This document shows, in pieces, positions 53,374 to 61,383 of a DNA stretch of 64,000 bases (position 1 is the first letter of the stretch; the number at the start of each line of letters is the position of its first letter). A model generated the notes under the pieces. The model ran no database searches. It was given only the letters and a program-made list of their open reading frames with translations, and was not told where the DNA came from. The stretch is taken from NCBI GenBank assembly GCA_021373025.1, contig JAJFTL010000022.1, positions 62,001-126,000 on the forward strand, read 5' to 3'. A program made the position numbers and the translations under genes. Source of the DNA: a bacterium. Lineage in GTDB: Bacteria > Caldisericota > Caldisericia > Cryosericales > Cryosericaceae.

Positions 53374-54357
53374 GTGACTCTTGCATATGTCGGTTTCGTT
53401 TTGGCAGCACTTGCCCTGCAACTACTTATGGGGGCGAATGATGGAGGAACGCTGCTTGGATCGATTGTAGCGACCAACATCATTCGGCCCGTCTGGGCAG
53501 TTGCGCTTCTCTTCGTTGCAATCGTCGTCGCGCCGCTCACCATCGGGACAGCTGTTGTTACGACGCTTGGCAATCACATCGTGCCATTGTCCTCCATCCG
53601 CATGGAGATGCTTTATGGTACGGTAGCTGCAACAGTGTTGTGGGTGTGGCTTGCTAAGCGACTGCGCTCTCCTGTCAGTATCTCCTATACCTTTGTAGGT
53701 TCGCTGCTGGGGTCAGCTTTGGCGGCGCACCTCGGCCGCCTGATTGATCCCATCTCCATTCTTGAGATTCTTGGTGGCATGCTGGTGGCCATTCTAGCCA
53801 GTTTTGTTCTTGGCTATGTGGTTGTGAAGATGGTTGATGCGGCCGGGTCTCGTGCGACTCCCCGGGCCAACAGCGTTTTCAAGGTGCTCCAGGTGTTTTC
53901 ATCGCTTGGGCTGGTTCTCGGTTATGGAGCCAATGATGCTGCGAAGACACTGAGCCTTCTCTACATAGCATCTGTCGTTCAGGGCAAGGCTTCGAGCCAG
54001 GCTACTATCGCTGCGACAACGATGCTTGGTACCGTCTTCATAGTGGGGACCTTGTTTCTTGGCGGTGGATTTGCTCAGACGAGTGGGTTTCGTCTCATGA
54101 AGTCCAGCCCAAAAACTGCTTTTATCGCACAGGGATCTACAGCGATCCTGACCATTGTCTCCGCACGACGTGGATTTCCAGTGAGCAGTACTGAGTCGTT
54201 GAACATGGCGCTTGTAGGAACCGGTGCCGGAGAACGACCGGGTAGCGTTCGGTGGAATGTGGTGACGCATCTCATGGTCGCGTGGGTTGTCACGGTTCCT
54301 GTGTCGGTCTTCCTTTCGTGGGGGATCACCTCTGCGATTCTGCTTGTGTTCCATTGA
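53374..54357 (+). CDS. pit: PiT-family inorganic phosphate transporter
   Basis: A 327-residue PiT permease. The duplicated signature is present as MGANDGGTLLGS (about 19) and GYGANDAAKTLSLL (about 187), and FPVSSTES (about 268) is the conserved C-terminal motif. Several membrane helices are visible. It imports phosphate, probably as a metal-phosphate complex with protons or sodium. The start is GTG 53374 with AAAGGA upstream. The DUF47 protein directly downstream is the usual partner of bacterial PiT. Confidence 0.93.
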   Translation: MTLAYVGFVLAALALQLLMGANDGGTLLGSIVATNIIRPVWAVALLFVAIVVAPLTIGTAVVTTLGNHIVPLSSIRMEMLYGTVAATVLWVWLAKRLRSPVSISYTFVGSLLGSALAAHLGRLIDPISILEILGGMLVAILASFVLGYVVVKMVDAAGSRATPRANSVFKVLQVFSSLGLVLGYGANDAAKTLSLLYIASVVQGKASSQATIAATTMLGTVFIVGTLFLGGGFAQTSGFRLMKSSPKTAFIAQGSTAILTIVSARRGFPVSSTESLNMALVGTGAGERPGSVRWNVVTHLMVAWVVTVPVSVFLSWGITSAILLVFH

Positions 54358-54376
54358 TCTGAAAGGAGTTGTTGCC

Positions 54377-55018
54377 ATGCGCATATGGGATCAGATGTTC
54401 AAGAAGGGAAATCAGTTCCAACTCCTGCTTTCCGAGCAAGGGACGCTGGCCTATGAAGGTATGAAGGTGCTCTACGAGTTCCTTGGAATTGCAGCCGACA
54501 CGCAGGACGCTGGAGAAAAAAGGCACAACATGCGCCTGAAGTTGAAAAAGACCGAGGAGTCTGGCGATAAGGCTCGCAGGCAGCTTATCGGAGCTATCAA
54601 CAGCAGCTTGGTTACACCACTTGAACGGCAAGACCTGTTCAGCTTGAGCAACGTGCTCGACAACATCCTGGATTATGCGCTGAATGCGGCGGACGAAATG
54701 ATCATCTATGACGTGTACCCTGACTTCTACCTGAGGAAGATGGTGGAGAAGCTCATGCGGGGTGTCAGCTATCTGGAGGGGGCGCTGGAAGAACTGTTCC
54801 GGAACAAGCAGACATCCAACAATAGCATCGTCAAGGCAAAGTCCATGGAGAACGACGTTGAGGAAACGTACCATGAGGCGCTCGCGTCCCTGTTCGCCGG
54901 AGATGACTTCAGGTACATGTTCAAAATGCGTGAAGTATTGCGGCATATCAGCAATGCTGCTGACAGAATTACTGACGCTGCCGACATCATTGGAAATATC
55001 ATTATTAAGGATATGTAG
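54377..55018 (+). CDS. DUF47/PhoU-like accessory protein of PiT
   Basis: A 213-residue all-helical protein of the DUF47 (PhoU_div) family, with MRLKLKKTEESGDKARR and EVLRHISNAADRITDAADIIGNI as conserved metal-binding-type PhoU repeats. Such proteins are encoded beside PiT and are thought to regulate it at the membrane. I start at ATG 54377 because AGGAG lies eight bases upstream and homologues begin there; the in-frame extension to 54287 overlaps PiT. A terminator follows immediately. Confidence 0.9.
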   Translation: MRIWDQMFKKGNQFQLLLSEQGTLAYEGMKVLYEFLGIAADTQDAGEKRHNMRLKLKKTEESGDKARRQLIGAINSSLVTPLERQDLFSLSNVLDNILDYALNAADEMIIYDVYPDFYLRKMVEKLMRGVSYLEGALEELFRNKQTSNNSIVKAKSMENDVEETYHEALASLFAGDDFRYMFKMREVLRHISNAADRITDAADIIGNIIIKDM

Positions 55019-55066
55019 CAGGTTGGCCGGCGAGGACTGATGCCCGGCGAACCTGCTTACTTTCTT
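55018..55066. terminator. Intrinsic terminator between PiT-DUF47 and glnA
   Basis: GCAGGTT-G-GCCGG... pairs with CCGGC-G-AACCTGC (55018-55056) with one internal mismatch, followed by TTACTTTCTT on the plus strand. The convergent layout suggests it also serves glnA. Confidence 0.75.
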
Positions 55067-55071
55067 GTGGG

Positions 55072-56508
55072 TCAGCAGTCGTAATACAGCTCGAATTCCT
55101 TGGGATGAGGCAAGCGGCGAAGGACCTCTGCCTCGTTCTTTTCTTTGTAGGAACAGAAAGCTTCGACGAATGTGGCTGGAAATACGCCATCACGTGTGAG
55201 GAACTCGCTGCCGTTCTTGAGAGCAGTGAATGCTTCGGAAAGTGACGTAGGAAGTACAGGAATGCTTCGGACAACATCCTCAGGCAGTGTCTCGATATCT
55301 CCTGTGTATGGGCCGAGGTGGAGGGCGGTCGGATCAGTTTGGTGCTCGATGCCATCGATTCCGGAAAGAAGCATCGCGCTGGTGGCGAGATAAACATTGG
55401 TCGTGGCATCTGGCGGCCGGAACTCGATCCGTTTCTCGGCAGGCGTATCAGCATAGATTGGAATACGGACTGCTGCGGTGCGGTTGCCCAGCGAGAAAAA
55501 AGCCCTGACAGGCGCTTCGAATCCAGGAACGAGTCTTCTATAACTGATGGTAGAGGGATTTGTGATACCAAGCAGGGCGGACGCATTGCTCAAAAGACCG
55601 CCAATATAGTGTATGGCTAGGGGAGAGAGGTCATAGGGTTCGGCATCTTTCTGGAAAAACGTGGCCTGCCCGCTTTTTGTGAGAAACTGGTGGAAGTGCA
55701 TGCCTGTACCTGCCTGTCCGGCAAGAGGCTTGGGCATGAAGGTGGCTGTCATTCCCATCTGGCGTGCAAGGTTCTTGGCGAAGTACTTAATCTTCTGCGA
55801 CGCATCCCCCATGGCACGCGGTGTGCCAGGCATAACCTCAAGCTCTATCTGACCTGATTCTCCAGCTTCATGATGATGATAACGGATAGCGATTCCACTC
55901 GTCTCCAGCATCTGAACGAGGGTGCTTCGGTAGTCGAAGAGTCGATCAAGAGGTTGCTCGGCGTGGTACCCTTGCTGATGGCGGATCGCATAGCCCTGCA
56001 GTTGTGAATTGCGGACTGAGGCGGTACCGCTTGTTTCTTTGCTCTCAATAGAGAAGAAGCTGGAAGTCTGTGAACACCCAAAATCAGCGTTCTGAAAAAC
56101 ATAGAACTCGAACTCGGGGGCGAACCACGCGGTGTCGGCGTAGTCTTTGGACTTTAGGAATGACTCTGCCTGCTCTGCGATATAGCGAGGGTCAAGAGCA
56201 AAGCGCCGATGTGTATGAGGTTCGATAATATCACAGAACACTGCGACAGTTGGCACGTTGGCAAAAGGGTCCATGAATGCGGTAGTCAAGTCCAATTGGA
56301 GCAGCATGTCGCTCCGCTCGACTGAGGAGAATCCAGGAATACTCGAGCCATCGAAAGCCACCCCCTGGTCCAATAATGCTTGGTTAACGCGCGCGAGAGG
56401 CACAGTCACGTGATGCAGGCCGCCAAAGAGGTCTGTAAACTTTAGGTCGACCTGGACGGCAGCATGGTTAGTAGCATAATCGAGGAATTCCTGCAACGTC
56501 TTTTCCAT
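55072..56508 (-). CDS. glnA: Glutamine synthetase, type I
   Basis: A 478-residue GSI that makes glutamine from glutamate, ammonia and ATP. VAFDGSSIPGFSSVERSDM, WFAPEFEFYVF, GTGMHFHQFL, NPSTISYRRLVPGFEAPV and RIEFRPPDATTNVYLA are the expected active-site segments, and the C-terminus HPKEFELYYDC resembles the GSI-beta type. The adenylylated Tyr of E. coli (NLYDLPPEE) is replaced: the aligned stretch reads GDIETLPEDV. Control by adenylyltransferase is therefore unlikely. GGAGG precedes ATG 56508. The gene lies 35 bases after a nucleobase deaminase gene, which releases ammonia, and is probably co-transcribed with it. Confidence 0.96.
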   Translation of the reverse strand: MEKTLQEFLDYATNHAAVQVDLKFTDLFGGLHHVTVPLARVNQALLDQGVAFDGSSIPGFSSVERSDMLLQLDLTTAFMDPFANVPTVAVFCDIIEPHTHRRFALDPRYIAEQAESFLKSKDYADTAWFAPEFEFYVFQNADFGCSQTSSFFSIESKETSGTASVRNSQLQGYAIRHQQGYHAEQPLDRLFDYRSTLVQMLETSGIAIRYHHHEAGESGQIELEVMPGTPRAMGDASQKIKYFAKNLARQMGMTATFMPKPLAGQAGTGMHFHQFLTKSGQATFFQKDAEPYDLSPLAIHYIGGLLSNASALLGITNPSTISYRRLVPGFEAPVRAFFSLGNRTAAVRIPIYADTPAEKRIEFRPPDATTNVYLATSAMLLSGIDGIEHQTDPTALHLGPYTGDIETLPEDVVRSIPVLPTSLSEAFTALKNGSEFLTRDGVFPATFVEAFCSYKEKNEAEVLRRLPHPKEFELYYDC

Positions 56509-56543
56509 GACAGTACCTCCGAAGGAATAGTGGCTTTGCTGTG

Positions 56544-57905
56544 CTAGCGTGCCATGAGGCGCGCAGCAATTGTATTCTGCTTGTCTACAAGAGTCTGGAT
56601 GTCAATGGTGGTGAAGTCCCCGTTCTCGATGAGAACCTTACCATTGACCATGTTGAAGCTTACCTGCTTGGCATCACACATGATCGGAGCAGTCAATGGA
56701 TCATGCAGGCCACCGGCGAATTCGAGCGTGTCGAGATCCCACATGATGATATCTGCAGCTTTCCCAACCTCAATGCTCCCGATATCTGCATCCATATGCA
56801 GGACACGTGCTCCCCCCATACTACCCATCGCCAAGGCCTGCCGTGACGTCAGTGCATCAGCGCCGTATTTGACTCGCTGGAGCAACGTCGCCAGACGTAG
56901 TTCACCGATAAATGAGCCGGTGTCATTGCTGGCACTCCCGTCGACACCAACGCCAATACGCATACCGGTCTTGTTCATGATGGTGACAGGGGCAATGCCG
57001 GAGCCCAGGCGCATATTGCTTGCAGGACAATGAGCCATGCCGCACTCGTGCTCAGACAACTTGCGGATGTCGGCGTCAGACGCCCATACGAGGTGTGCGA
57101 ACCACGAGCGTGGCGTGAGCCATCCGACTTCTTCCATGTAGTCTACGGGACGGAAGCCAAACGTTTGAAGGCAGAATTCCTCTTCATCCTGAGTTTCGGC
57201 AAGATGTGTGTGAATCAGCACATCCTCCTTCTCTGCCAGGACCGCTGTCTGTTTCATCAACTCTGTCGTAACTGAAAATGGAGAGCAAGGAGCCAAAGCA
57301 ATGCGGGTCATCGCATAGCGGCCACGGTCATGGTATTCGTGAATGACGCGCTCGGATTCTTCCAGAATCTCATCATCGGTCTGCACGACGCTATCTGGCG
57401 GAAGTCCTCCATCTTTCTTGCTTAGTGACATACTGCCACGCGTGGGATGGAATCGTACCCCAATGTCGCGAGCGGCGCGTATCTCGGCATCAATGATGGC
57501 ATTATGGCCATGAGGATAGAGGTACAGGTGGTCGGTCGTCGTCGTTACACCGGTTTTCAGCATTTCAGAGATGCCGACCTGGGCGCTTGCATAGACTGCT
57601 TCCTCATCGATATATTTCCAGTGTTCGTAGAGGAACGTCAGCCAGTCGAACAGCTTTGCGTGTTCCACTTGAGGAACGTTGCGAAAAAGTGTCTGATACA
57701 GGTGATGGTGTGTATTTACAAAACCTGGCATCATCAACTTCCGATTGCCCGATATCGTTCGATCTGCAGGAGCATCGAGGTTTGGCACGCCTGTGCCGAC
57801 AGCAGCAATGATGTTGTCGTCAACCAAGACGTACGCGTTCTGGAGTTCCGTCTGAACAGCATCGCCAGTCATCAGGAACGATATGTCTTTCAATAGTGTT
57901 CTCAT
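56544..57905 (-). CDS. 8-oxoguanine/guanine-type deaminase (amidohydrolase)
   Basis: A 453-residue amidohydrolase of the TrzN/AtzB-8-oxoguanine deaminase group. NTHHHLYQTLFRNVP carries the HxH and matches the 8-oxoguanine deaminase signature, IHTHLAET (about 238) and the Asp in VGVDGSASND (about 325) complete the zinc site, and AHCPASNMRLGSGIAP is conserved. It deaminates 8-oxoguanine, guanine or a related purine. I start at ATG 57905, six bases after GGAGG; the in-frame extension crosses the promoter. It leads into glnA, which would capture the released ammonia. Confidence 0.88.
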   Translation of the reverse strand: MRTLLKDISFLMTGDAVQTELQNAYVLVDDNIIAAVGTGVPNLDAPADRTISGNRKLMMPGFVNTHHHLYQTLFRNVPQVEHAKLFDWLTFLYEHWKYIDEEAVYASAQVGISEMLKTGVTTTTDHLYLYPHGHNAIIDAEIRAARDIGVRFHPTRGSMSLSKKDGGLPPDSVVQTDDEILEESERVIHEYHDRGRYAMTRIALAPCSPFSVTTELMKQTAVLAEKEDVLIHTHLAETQDEEEFCLQTFGFRPVDYMEEVGWLTPRSWFAHLVWASDADIRKLSEHECGMAHCPASNMRLGSGIAPVTIMNKTGMRIGVGVDGSASNDTGSFIGELRLATLLQRVKYGADALTSRQALAMGSMGGARVLHMDADIGSIEVGKAADIIMWDLDTLEFAGGLHDPLTAPIMCDAKQVSFNMVNGKVLIENGDFTTIDIQTLVDKQNTIAARLMAR

Positions 57906-57930
57906 CTGCAGCCTCCATTTGTGCGATCTC

Positions 57931-57958
57931 ATTGTACTGTTATCGAGCCAGCAATCAA
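57931..57958 (-). promoter_or_regulatory. Promoter of the deaminase-glnA operon
   Basis: On the minus strand TTGATT (plus 57953-57958), a 16-base spacer and TACAAT (57931-57936) lie about 25 bases before the deaminase start codon. Confidence 0.65.
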
Positions 57959-57974
57959 CGCAGAGCCTCTGCCC

Positions 57975-58002
57975 TTTCATTGGCAGTGCATCCTGCTATA
58001 AT
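57975..58002 (+). promoter_or_regulatory. Promoter of the ferredoxin-AOR operon
   Basis: TTTCAT (57975-57980), a 16-base spacer and an extended -10 TGC-TATAAT (TATAAT at 57997-58002) lie about 42 bases before the ferredoxin start. It is back-to-back with the deaminase promoter. Confidence 0.7.
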
Positions 58003-58044
58003 CAAAAAACCAATATAGGTCTCATGACAGTGATAGGAGGTCGC

Positions 58045-58437
58045 ATGAACCATATCCTTGTCAAACCCGACAATTGTACGGGATGTCGCTTGTGCCAGCT
58101 GACCTGCTCAGCCCAGAATTTCAAGCTTAATACACACAAGGTTGCGCGCATCGGCATCGTGCCACATTTTCCCGAGGGACGCTTCGAAATCCATCTCTGT
58201 AATCAGTGTGGGATTTGTCAGTCAGTATGCCCCGCAGGGGCCATTTCTGTCGATGAGCACGGAGCTTATGTTATCGACGGAGCTACATGCGTAGATTGTG
58301 GTGCTTGCGTGGACGCTTGTCCGGAGCAGGCCATCTTCCGATCTTTTGCAAGCATGCACCCATATATGTGCAATCTCTGCGGCGCATGCATCGATAACTG
58401 CGCAGCACAGGCACTGACTTGGGAGGAGGAAAGATGA
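58045..58437 (+). CDS. Four-cluster [4Fe-4S] ferredoxin-like subunit
   Basis: A 130-residue iron-sulfur protein with four cysteine motifs: CTGCRLCQLTC, CNQCGICQSVC, CVDCGACVDAC and CNLCGACIDNC. The 16 cysteines could hold four cubanes, as in the electron-transfer subunits of AOR-like and DMSO-reductase enzymes. It has no signal peptide. The start ATG 58045 follows TAGGAGG; the in-frame upstream extension contains the promoter. The stop overlaps the AOR start (ATGA), so the two are made in equal amounts and this is very likely the AOR electron partner. Confidence 0.93.
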   Translation: MNHILVKPDNCTGCRLCQLTCSAQNFKLNTHKVARIGIVPHFPEGRFEIHLCNQCGICQSVCPAGAISVDEHGAYVIDGATCVDCGACVDACPEQAIFRSFASMHPYMCNLCGACIDNCAAQALTWEEER

Positions 58438-60284
58438 TCAATGGGTATGGTGGCTCGATCCTGCGCGTTGACTTGACGGGCAAATTGATAAAGCGCGAGC
58501 CAGTGACGCCGGAACTTGCTCACGACTGGGTGGGCGGACGTGCATGGATCGCGAAGTATATGTACGACGAACTCCCTGCGGGTGTGGATCCGTTGAGTCC
58601 CGCCAACAAGGTCTTTATTGCAACTGGTCCACTCTCAGGAACACTCTGGCCCTCAAGTGCGAAGATTCTCTGGGGAACGAAGTCGCCGTTGACGGGTGGC
58701 TATATCGATAGCAACATGGGTGGCATGATCATGGCAGAGCTCAAGTATGCTGGCGTGGATATGATTATCCTCGAGGGGGCGTCGGCGGAACCGGTCTATC
58801 TCATGGTTGACGATGAGAAGGTCGAAATACGCGATGCATCTGCTTATTGGGGCATGGGTTCGGTCGACACGGAATATGCAATGAAGCGTGATCTGGGTGA
58901 TGAGTTTCAGATTGCTACGATTGGGCCGGCTGGAGAGAATCTCGTGAGGTTTGCATGCATCACGCACGATGTTGGCCGCCAGGCGGGCAGGGGTGGAACC
59001 GCGGCAGTTCTGGGGTCAAAGAGACTGAAGGCAATCGCCATACGTGGAACAAAGCCCATTCCAGTGGCGGACATTAAAGGGCTGCAGAAGCATACGACTG
59101 CTGCCATTGACTATATCAAGAATACGGCATTTTTTCCTACATTCTCCAAATATGGTACAACTGATATTACGGACTGGTGCGACGACGTAGGTGTGCTTCC
59201 TGTCAACAATTTCCAGCACGGGCAGTATGCAAAAAAGGACCGCATCAACGGCAAGTCTATTCGGGAAAACATCTACGTGCGGGACAAGGGCTGCTATGCA
59301 TGTCCTCTGGGTTGTTCTACGTACTCGTACTCAAAGAAGTACGGCGTTTACGTGGAAGGTCCTGAATATGAGACCATCGGGCTCATGGGCTCCAACCTTG
59401 GAATGGACAGCATTGAGGAAATAGCTGTCCTGAACGCCGAAGCAGACAACCTTGGCATGGATTCCATTTCATCAGGGTCAGCGATAGCACTTGCCATGGA
59501 ACTGTATGAGAGAGGCATTCTTACGAAGGATGACGTTGGCGGACTGGACATGACCTGGGGTAATGTGAGTGCCGCGCGGTCATTCCTCAAGCTGATTGCA
59601 TTAAGGCAAGGCATCGGCGCAACGTTTGCGGACGGAGCCCTTGCCGCTGCGCGTACCATCGGGCGGGACACCGAGAAGTACGTTGTTCAGGTGAAGGGCC
59701 TTGACTACTCCGCGTATGATACGCACGCTGCACCGGCAATGATGCTGGCATACATGACGTCAGATATTGGTGCTCAGCACACCCGCGCCTGGGCAATCGT
59801 CCAGGATATCAACATGGGGCGCGAGTCCACCGACGGCAAGGGGAAGCTTGTGTATGACCTTCAGCACCTTCGTCCTCTCATGGAGGTTCTGGGTGTCTGT
59901 CGTTTTCCCTGGCTGGAGGTCAAGTTGGACTGGGAGAACTATGTGACAGCCCTGAATCTTGTTACGGGGCAGCATTACACAACAGAGGAACTGTTTGCCT
60001 TCAGTGAGAAGGTGTGGAATCTGACGCGAGCATTCTGGACCCGCGAGGTTGATGGGTTTGGGCGAGCATTTGACCAACCTCCCGCTCGCATGTTTGAGCC
60101 GATGCCCGATGGTCCGACTGCTGGCGCTAAGGTCACGCAGACGATGGTGGATCAACTGCTGGACCGCTACTACGATGCCTACCAGTGGGACCGCAATGGA
60201 TTGCCAACGGCGGGTCGGCTGCGTGAGGTAGGACTGGGGTACGTCGCTGATGATCTCCTGAAGCGAGGTCGTATCGCCGAGTGA
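58434..60284 (+). CDS. Aldehyde:ferredoxin oxidoreductase (tungsten/molybdenum, AOR family)
   Basis: A 616-residue AOR-family enzyme, normal length, that oxidises aldehydes to acids (or reduces acids) with a tungstopterin cofactor. GYGGSILRVDLTG starts the N-terminal domain, GGYIDSNMGG and GRQAGRGGTAAVLGSK contact the pterin, CYACPLGC (about 289-296) gives three cluster cysteines and VLGVC (about 489) the fourth. GLDYSAYDTHAAPA replaces the usual GxDPRxxxG segment, so the aldehyde may differ from standard AOR. It is coupled to the ferredoxin gene and followed by a strong terminator. Confidence 0.93.
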   Translation: MINGYGGSILRVDLTGKLIKREPVTPELAHDWVGGRAWIAKYMYDELPAGVDPLSPANKVFIATGPLSGTLWPSSAKILWGTKSPLTGGYIDSNMGGMIMAELKYAGVDMIILEGASAEPVYLMVDDEKVEIRDASAYWGMGSVDTEYAMKRDLGDEFQIATIGPAGENLVRFACITHDVGRQAGRGGTAAVLGSKRLKAIAIRGTKPIPVADIKGLQKHTTAAIDYIKNTAFFPTFSKYGTTDITDWCDDVGVLPVNNFQHGQYAKKDRINGKSIRENIYVRDKGCYACPLGCSTYSYSKKYGVYVEGPEYETIGLMGSNLGMDSIEEIAVLNAEADNLGMDSISSGSAIALAMELYERGILTKDDVGGLDMTWGNVSAARSFLKLIALRQGIGATFADGALAAARTIGRDTEKYVVQVKGLDYSAYDTHAAPAMMLAYMTSDIGAQHTRAWAIVQDINMGRESTDGKGKLVYDLQHLRPLMEVLGVCRFPWLEVKLDWENYVTALNLVTGQHYTTEELFAFSEKVWNLTRAFWTREVDGFGRAFDQPPARMFEPMPDGPTAGAKVTQTMVDQLLDRYYDAYQWDRNGLPTAGRLREVGLGYVADDLLKRGRIAE

Positions 60285-60305
60285 TGCCCTGAGGTGACAG
60301 GGTCA

Positions 60306-60337
60306 GAAAACGCCCGAGCGTATGCACGGGCGTTTTC
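60306..60337. terminator. Intrinsic terminator after AOR
   Basis: GAAAACGCCCG and CGGGCGTTTTC form a perfect 11-base stem with a 10-base loop and an A/T-rich base, 22 bases after the AOR stop. The following 264 bases up to tRNA-Leu contain nothing I can recognise. Confidence 0.85.
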
Positions 60338-60601
60338 AGTTGCTGCACAGCCTGGCCTGCCCAGTTCCGCGGGATCGCGCCGAAGAAGATCTGCGAGGCA
60401 AGTCCAGACTTGGCGACCACGGATAGCGGTAACCAGGATATGCAGTTGATTCCTCGTCCAAGGTTGGGCTTGTCCCATCTAAACGCTCTGGGCGATGAGC
60501 TTGATTCATTGCTTGCCTCCAGGAAGCTCGATAGCCTAACAGGTACGCTGTTGTGGGAAACGAGACCCGGTATGGGGCTGGCGGCAATGAGTTGCGTTGA
60601 C

Positions 60602-60688
60602 TGGTGCCGAAGGAGGGAATTGAACCCACACGGGTGTTACCCCGGCAGATTTTGAGTCTGCTGCGTCTGCCAGTTCCGCCACTTCGGC
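60602..60688 (-). tRNA. tRNA-Leu (anticodon CAA)
   Basis: Read on the minus strand it starts GCCGAAGTGGCGGAACTGG, a typical leucine D-arm. The acceptor stem GCCGAAG/CTTCGGC is perfect, the anticodon stem GCAGA/TCTGC encloses CTCAAAA (anticodon CAA), a long class II variable arm with CCGGGGT...ACACCCG follows, and the T-arm contains GGTTCAATTCC. The discriminator A and CCA are encoded. It is 87 bases long. Confidence 0.95.
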
Positions 60689-60696
60689 ACAAGAAG

Positions 60697-60724
60697 ATTA
60701 TATATGAGGCTCCTGAGCTGTCAA
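60697..60724 (-). promoter_or_regulatory. tRNA-Leu promoter (full consensus)
   Basis: On the minus strand TTGACA (plus 60719-60724), a 16-base spacer and TATAAT (60697-60702) match the sigma-70 consensus in both boxes, just before the tRNA. Confidence 0.85.
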
Positions 60725-60784
60725 ACGACGACGTTCGCATCAGGTGTTTACGATTGGGCCTCTATGCAGAGTGTCCACTGCCCC

Positions 60785-60790
60785 TATAAT
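60785..60790 (+). promoter_or_regulatory. -10 box of the ECF sigma gene, possibly leaderless
   Basis: A perfect TATAAT ends six bases before a GTG in the sigma factor frame (60797), so transcription may begin at the start codon. No good -35 hexamer is seen at normal spacing. Confidence 0.45.
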
Positions 60791-60796
60791 GGCATT

Positions 60797-61357
60797 GTGG
60801 AAGACATGCCGAGGCTCGTACAGACAATTGAGGAAATCATGGACGGGCGAGTTGATCTCTATGAGACGATTGTGCGTTACTATGAGGGGTTCGTCTTCTC
60901 GGTGGCAGTTCGGGTGACCCTTGATCGAGACCTGGCCTACGATGTGACTCAGGAGACATTCCTGAAGCTCTACAGGACTCTGTCCAAGTTTCGCGGTCAA
61001 TCCCGTCTCTCCTCGTACCTGTATCGTATTGCCACTAACGCGGGTATCGACGCTGTACGCAAGCGATCCCAGCATCCTATAGGCTCTGGTGACAACCAGG
61101 CTGACTTGTTGACGATCGAATCGGAGCAAATGAACAATGATGGGCCGGATGCCGAAGAAATTGTGCTTGCCGTTCAGACTGCGTTGCAGCGAGTTGACCC
61201 TGTGTTCAGAGCAGCATTTGTGCTCGTGGACCTGGACGGCTTGAGTTATGAGGAAGCTGCGGCCAAGTTGGAACTGCCGGTGGGAACAGTGAAGAGCAGA
61301 GTCTTTCGTGCTCGAGGGCAGTTGCGTGAACTTCTTTCGGGAACCTTGGGGCGTTGA
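60797..61357 (+). CDS. ECF-type RNA polymerase sigma factor
   Basis: About 186 residues: sigma region 2 (YETIVRYYEGFVFSVAVRVTLDRDLAYDVTQETFLKLY, with the DxxQETFLK core motif) and region 4 (LDGLSYEEAAAKLELPVGTVKSRVFRARGQL, a helix-turn-helix), with no regions 1 or 3. That is the ECF group IV layout. The start is uncertain: GTG 60797 (perhaps leaderless) or ATG 60806. The in-frame TTG at 60704 would cross the TATAAT box. A membrane protein that looks like its anti-sigma factor follows after 26 bases, then a DUF4349 lipoprotein, so an envelope-stress role is plausible. Confidence 0.9.
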   Translation: MEDMPRLVQTIEEIMDGRVDLYETIVRYYEGFVFSVAVRVTLDRDLAYDVTQETFLKLYRTLSKFRGQSRLSSYLYRIATNAGIDAVRKRSQHPIGSGDNQADLLTIESEQMNNDGPDAEEIVLAVQTALQRVDPVFRAAFVLVDLDGLSYEEAAAKLELPVGTVKSRVFRARGQLRELLSGTLGR

Positions 61358-61383
61358 ATGCGTCTTATGGGTGGTGATATGAG

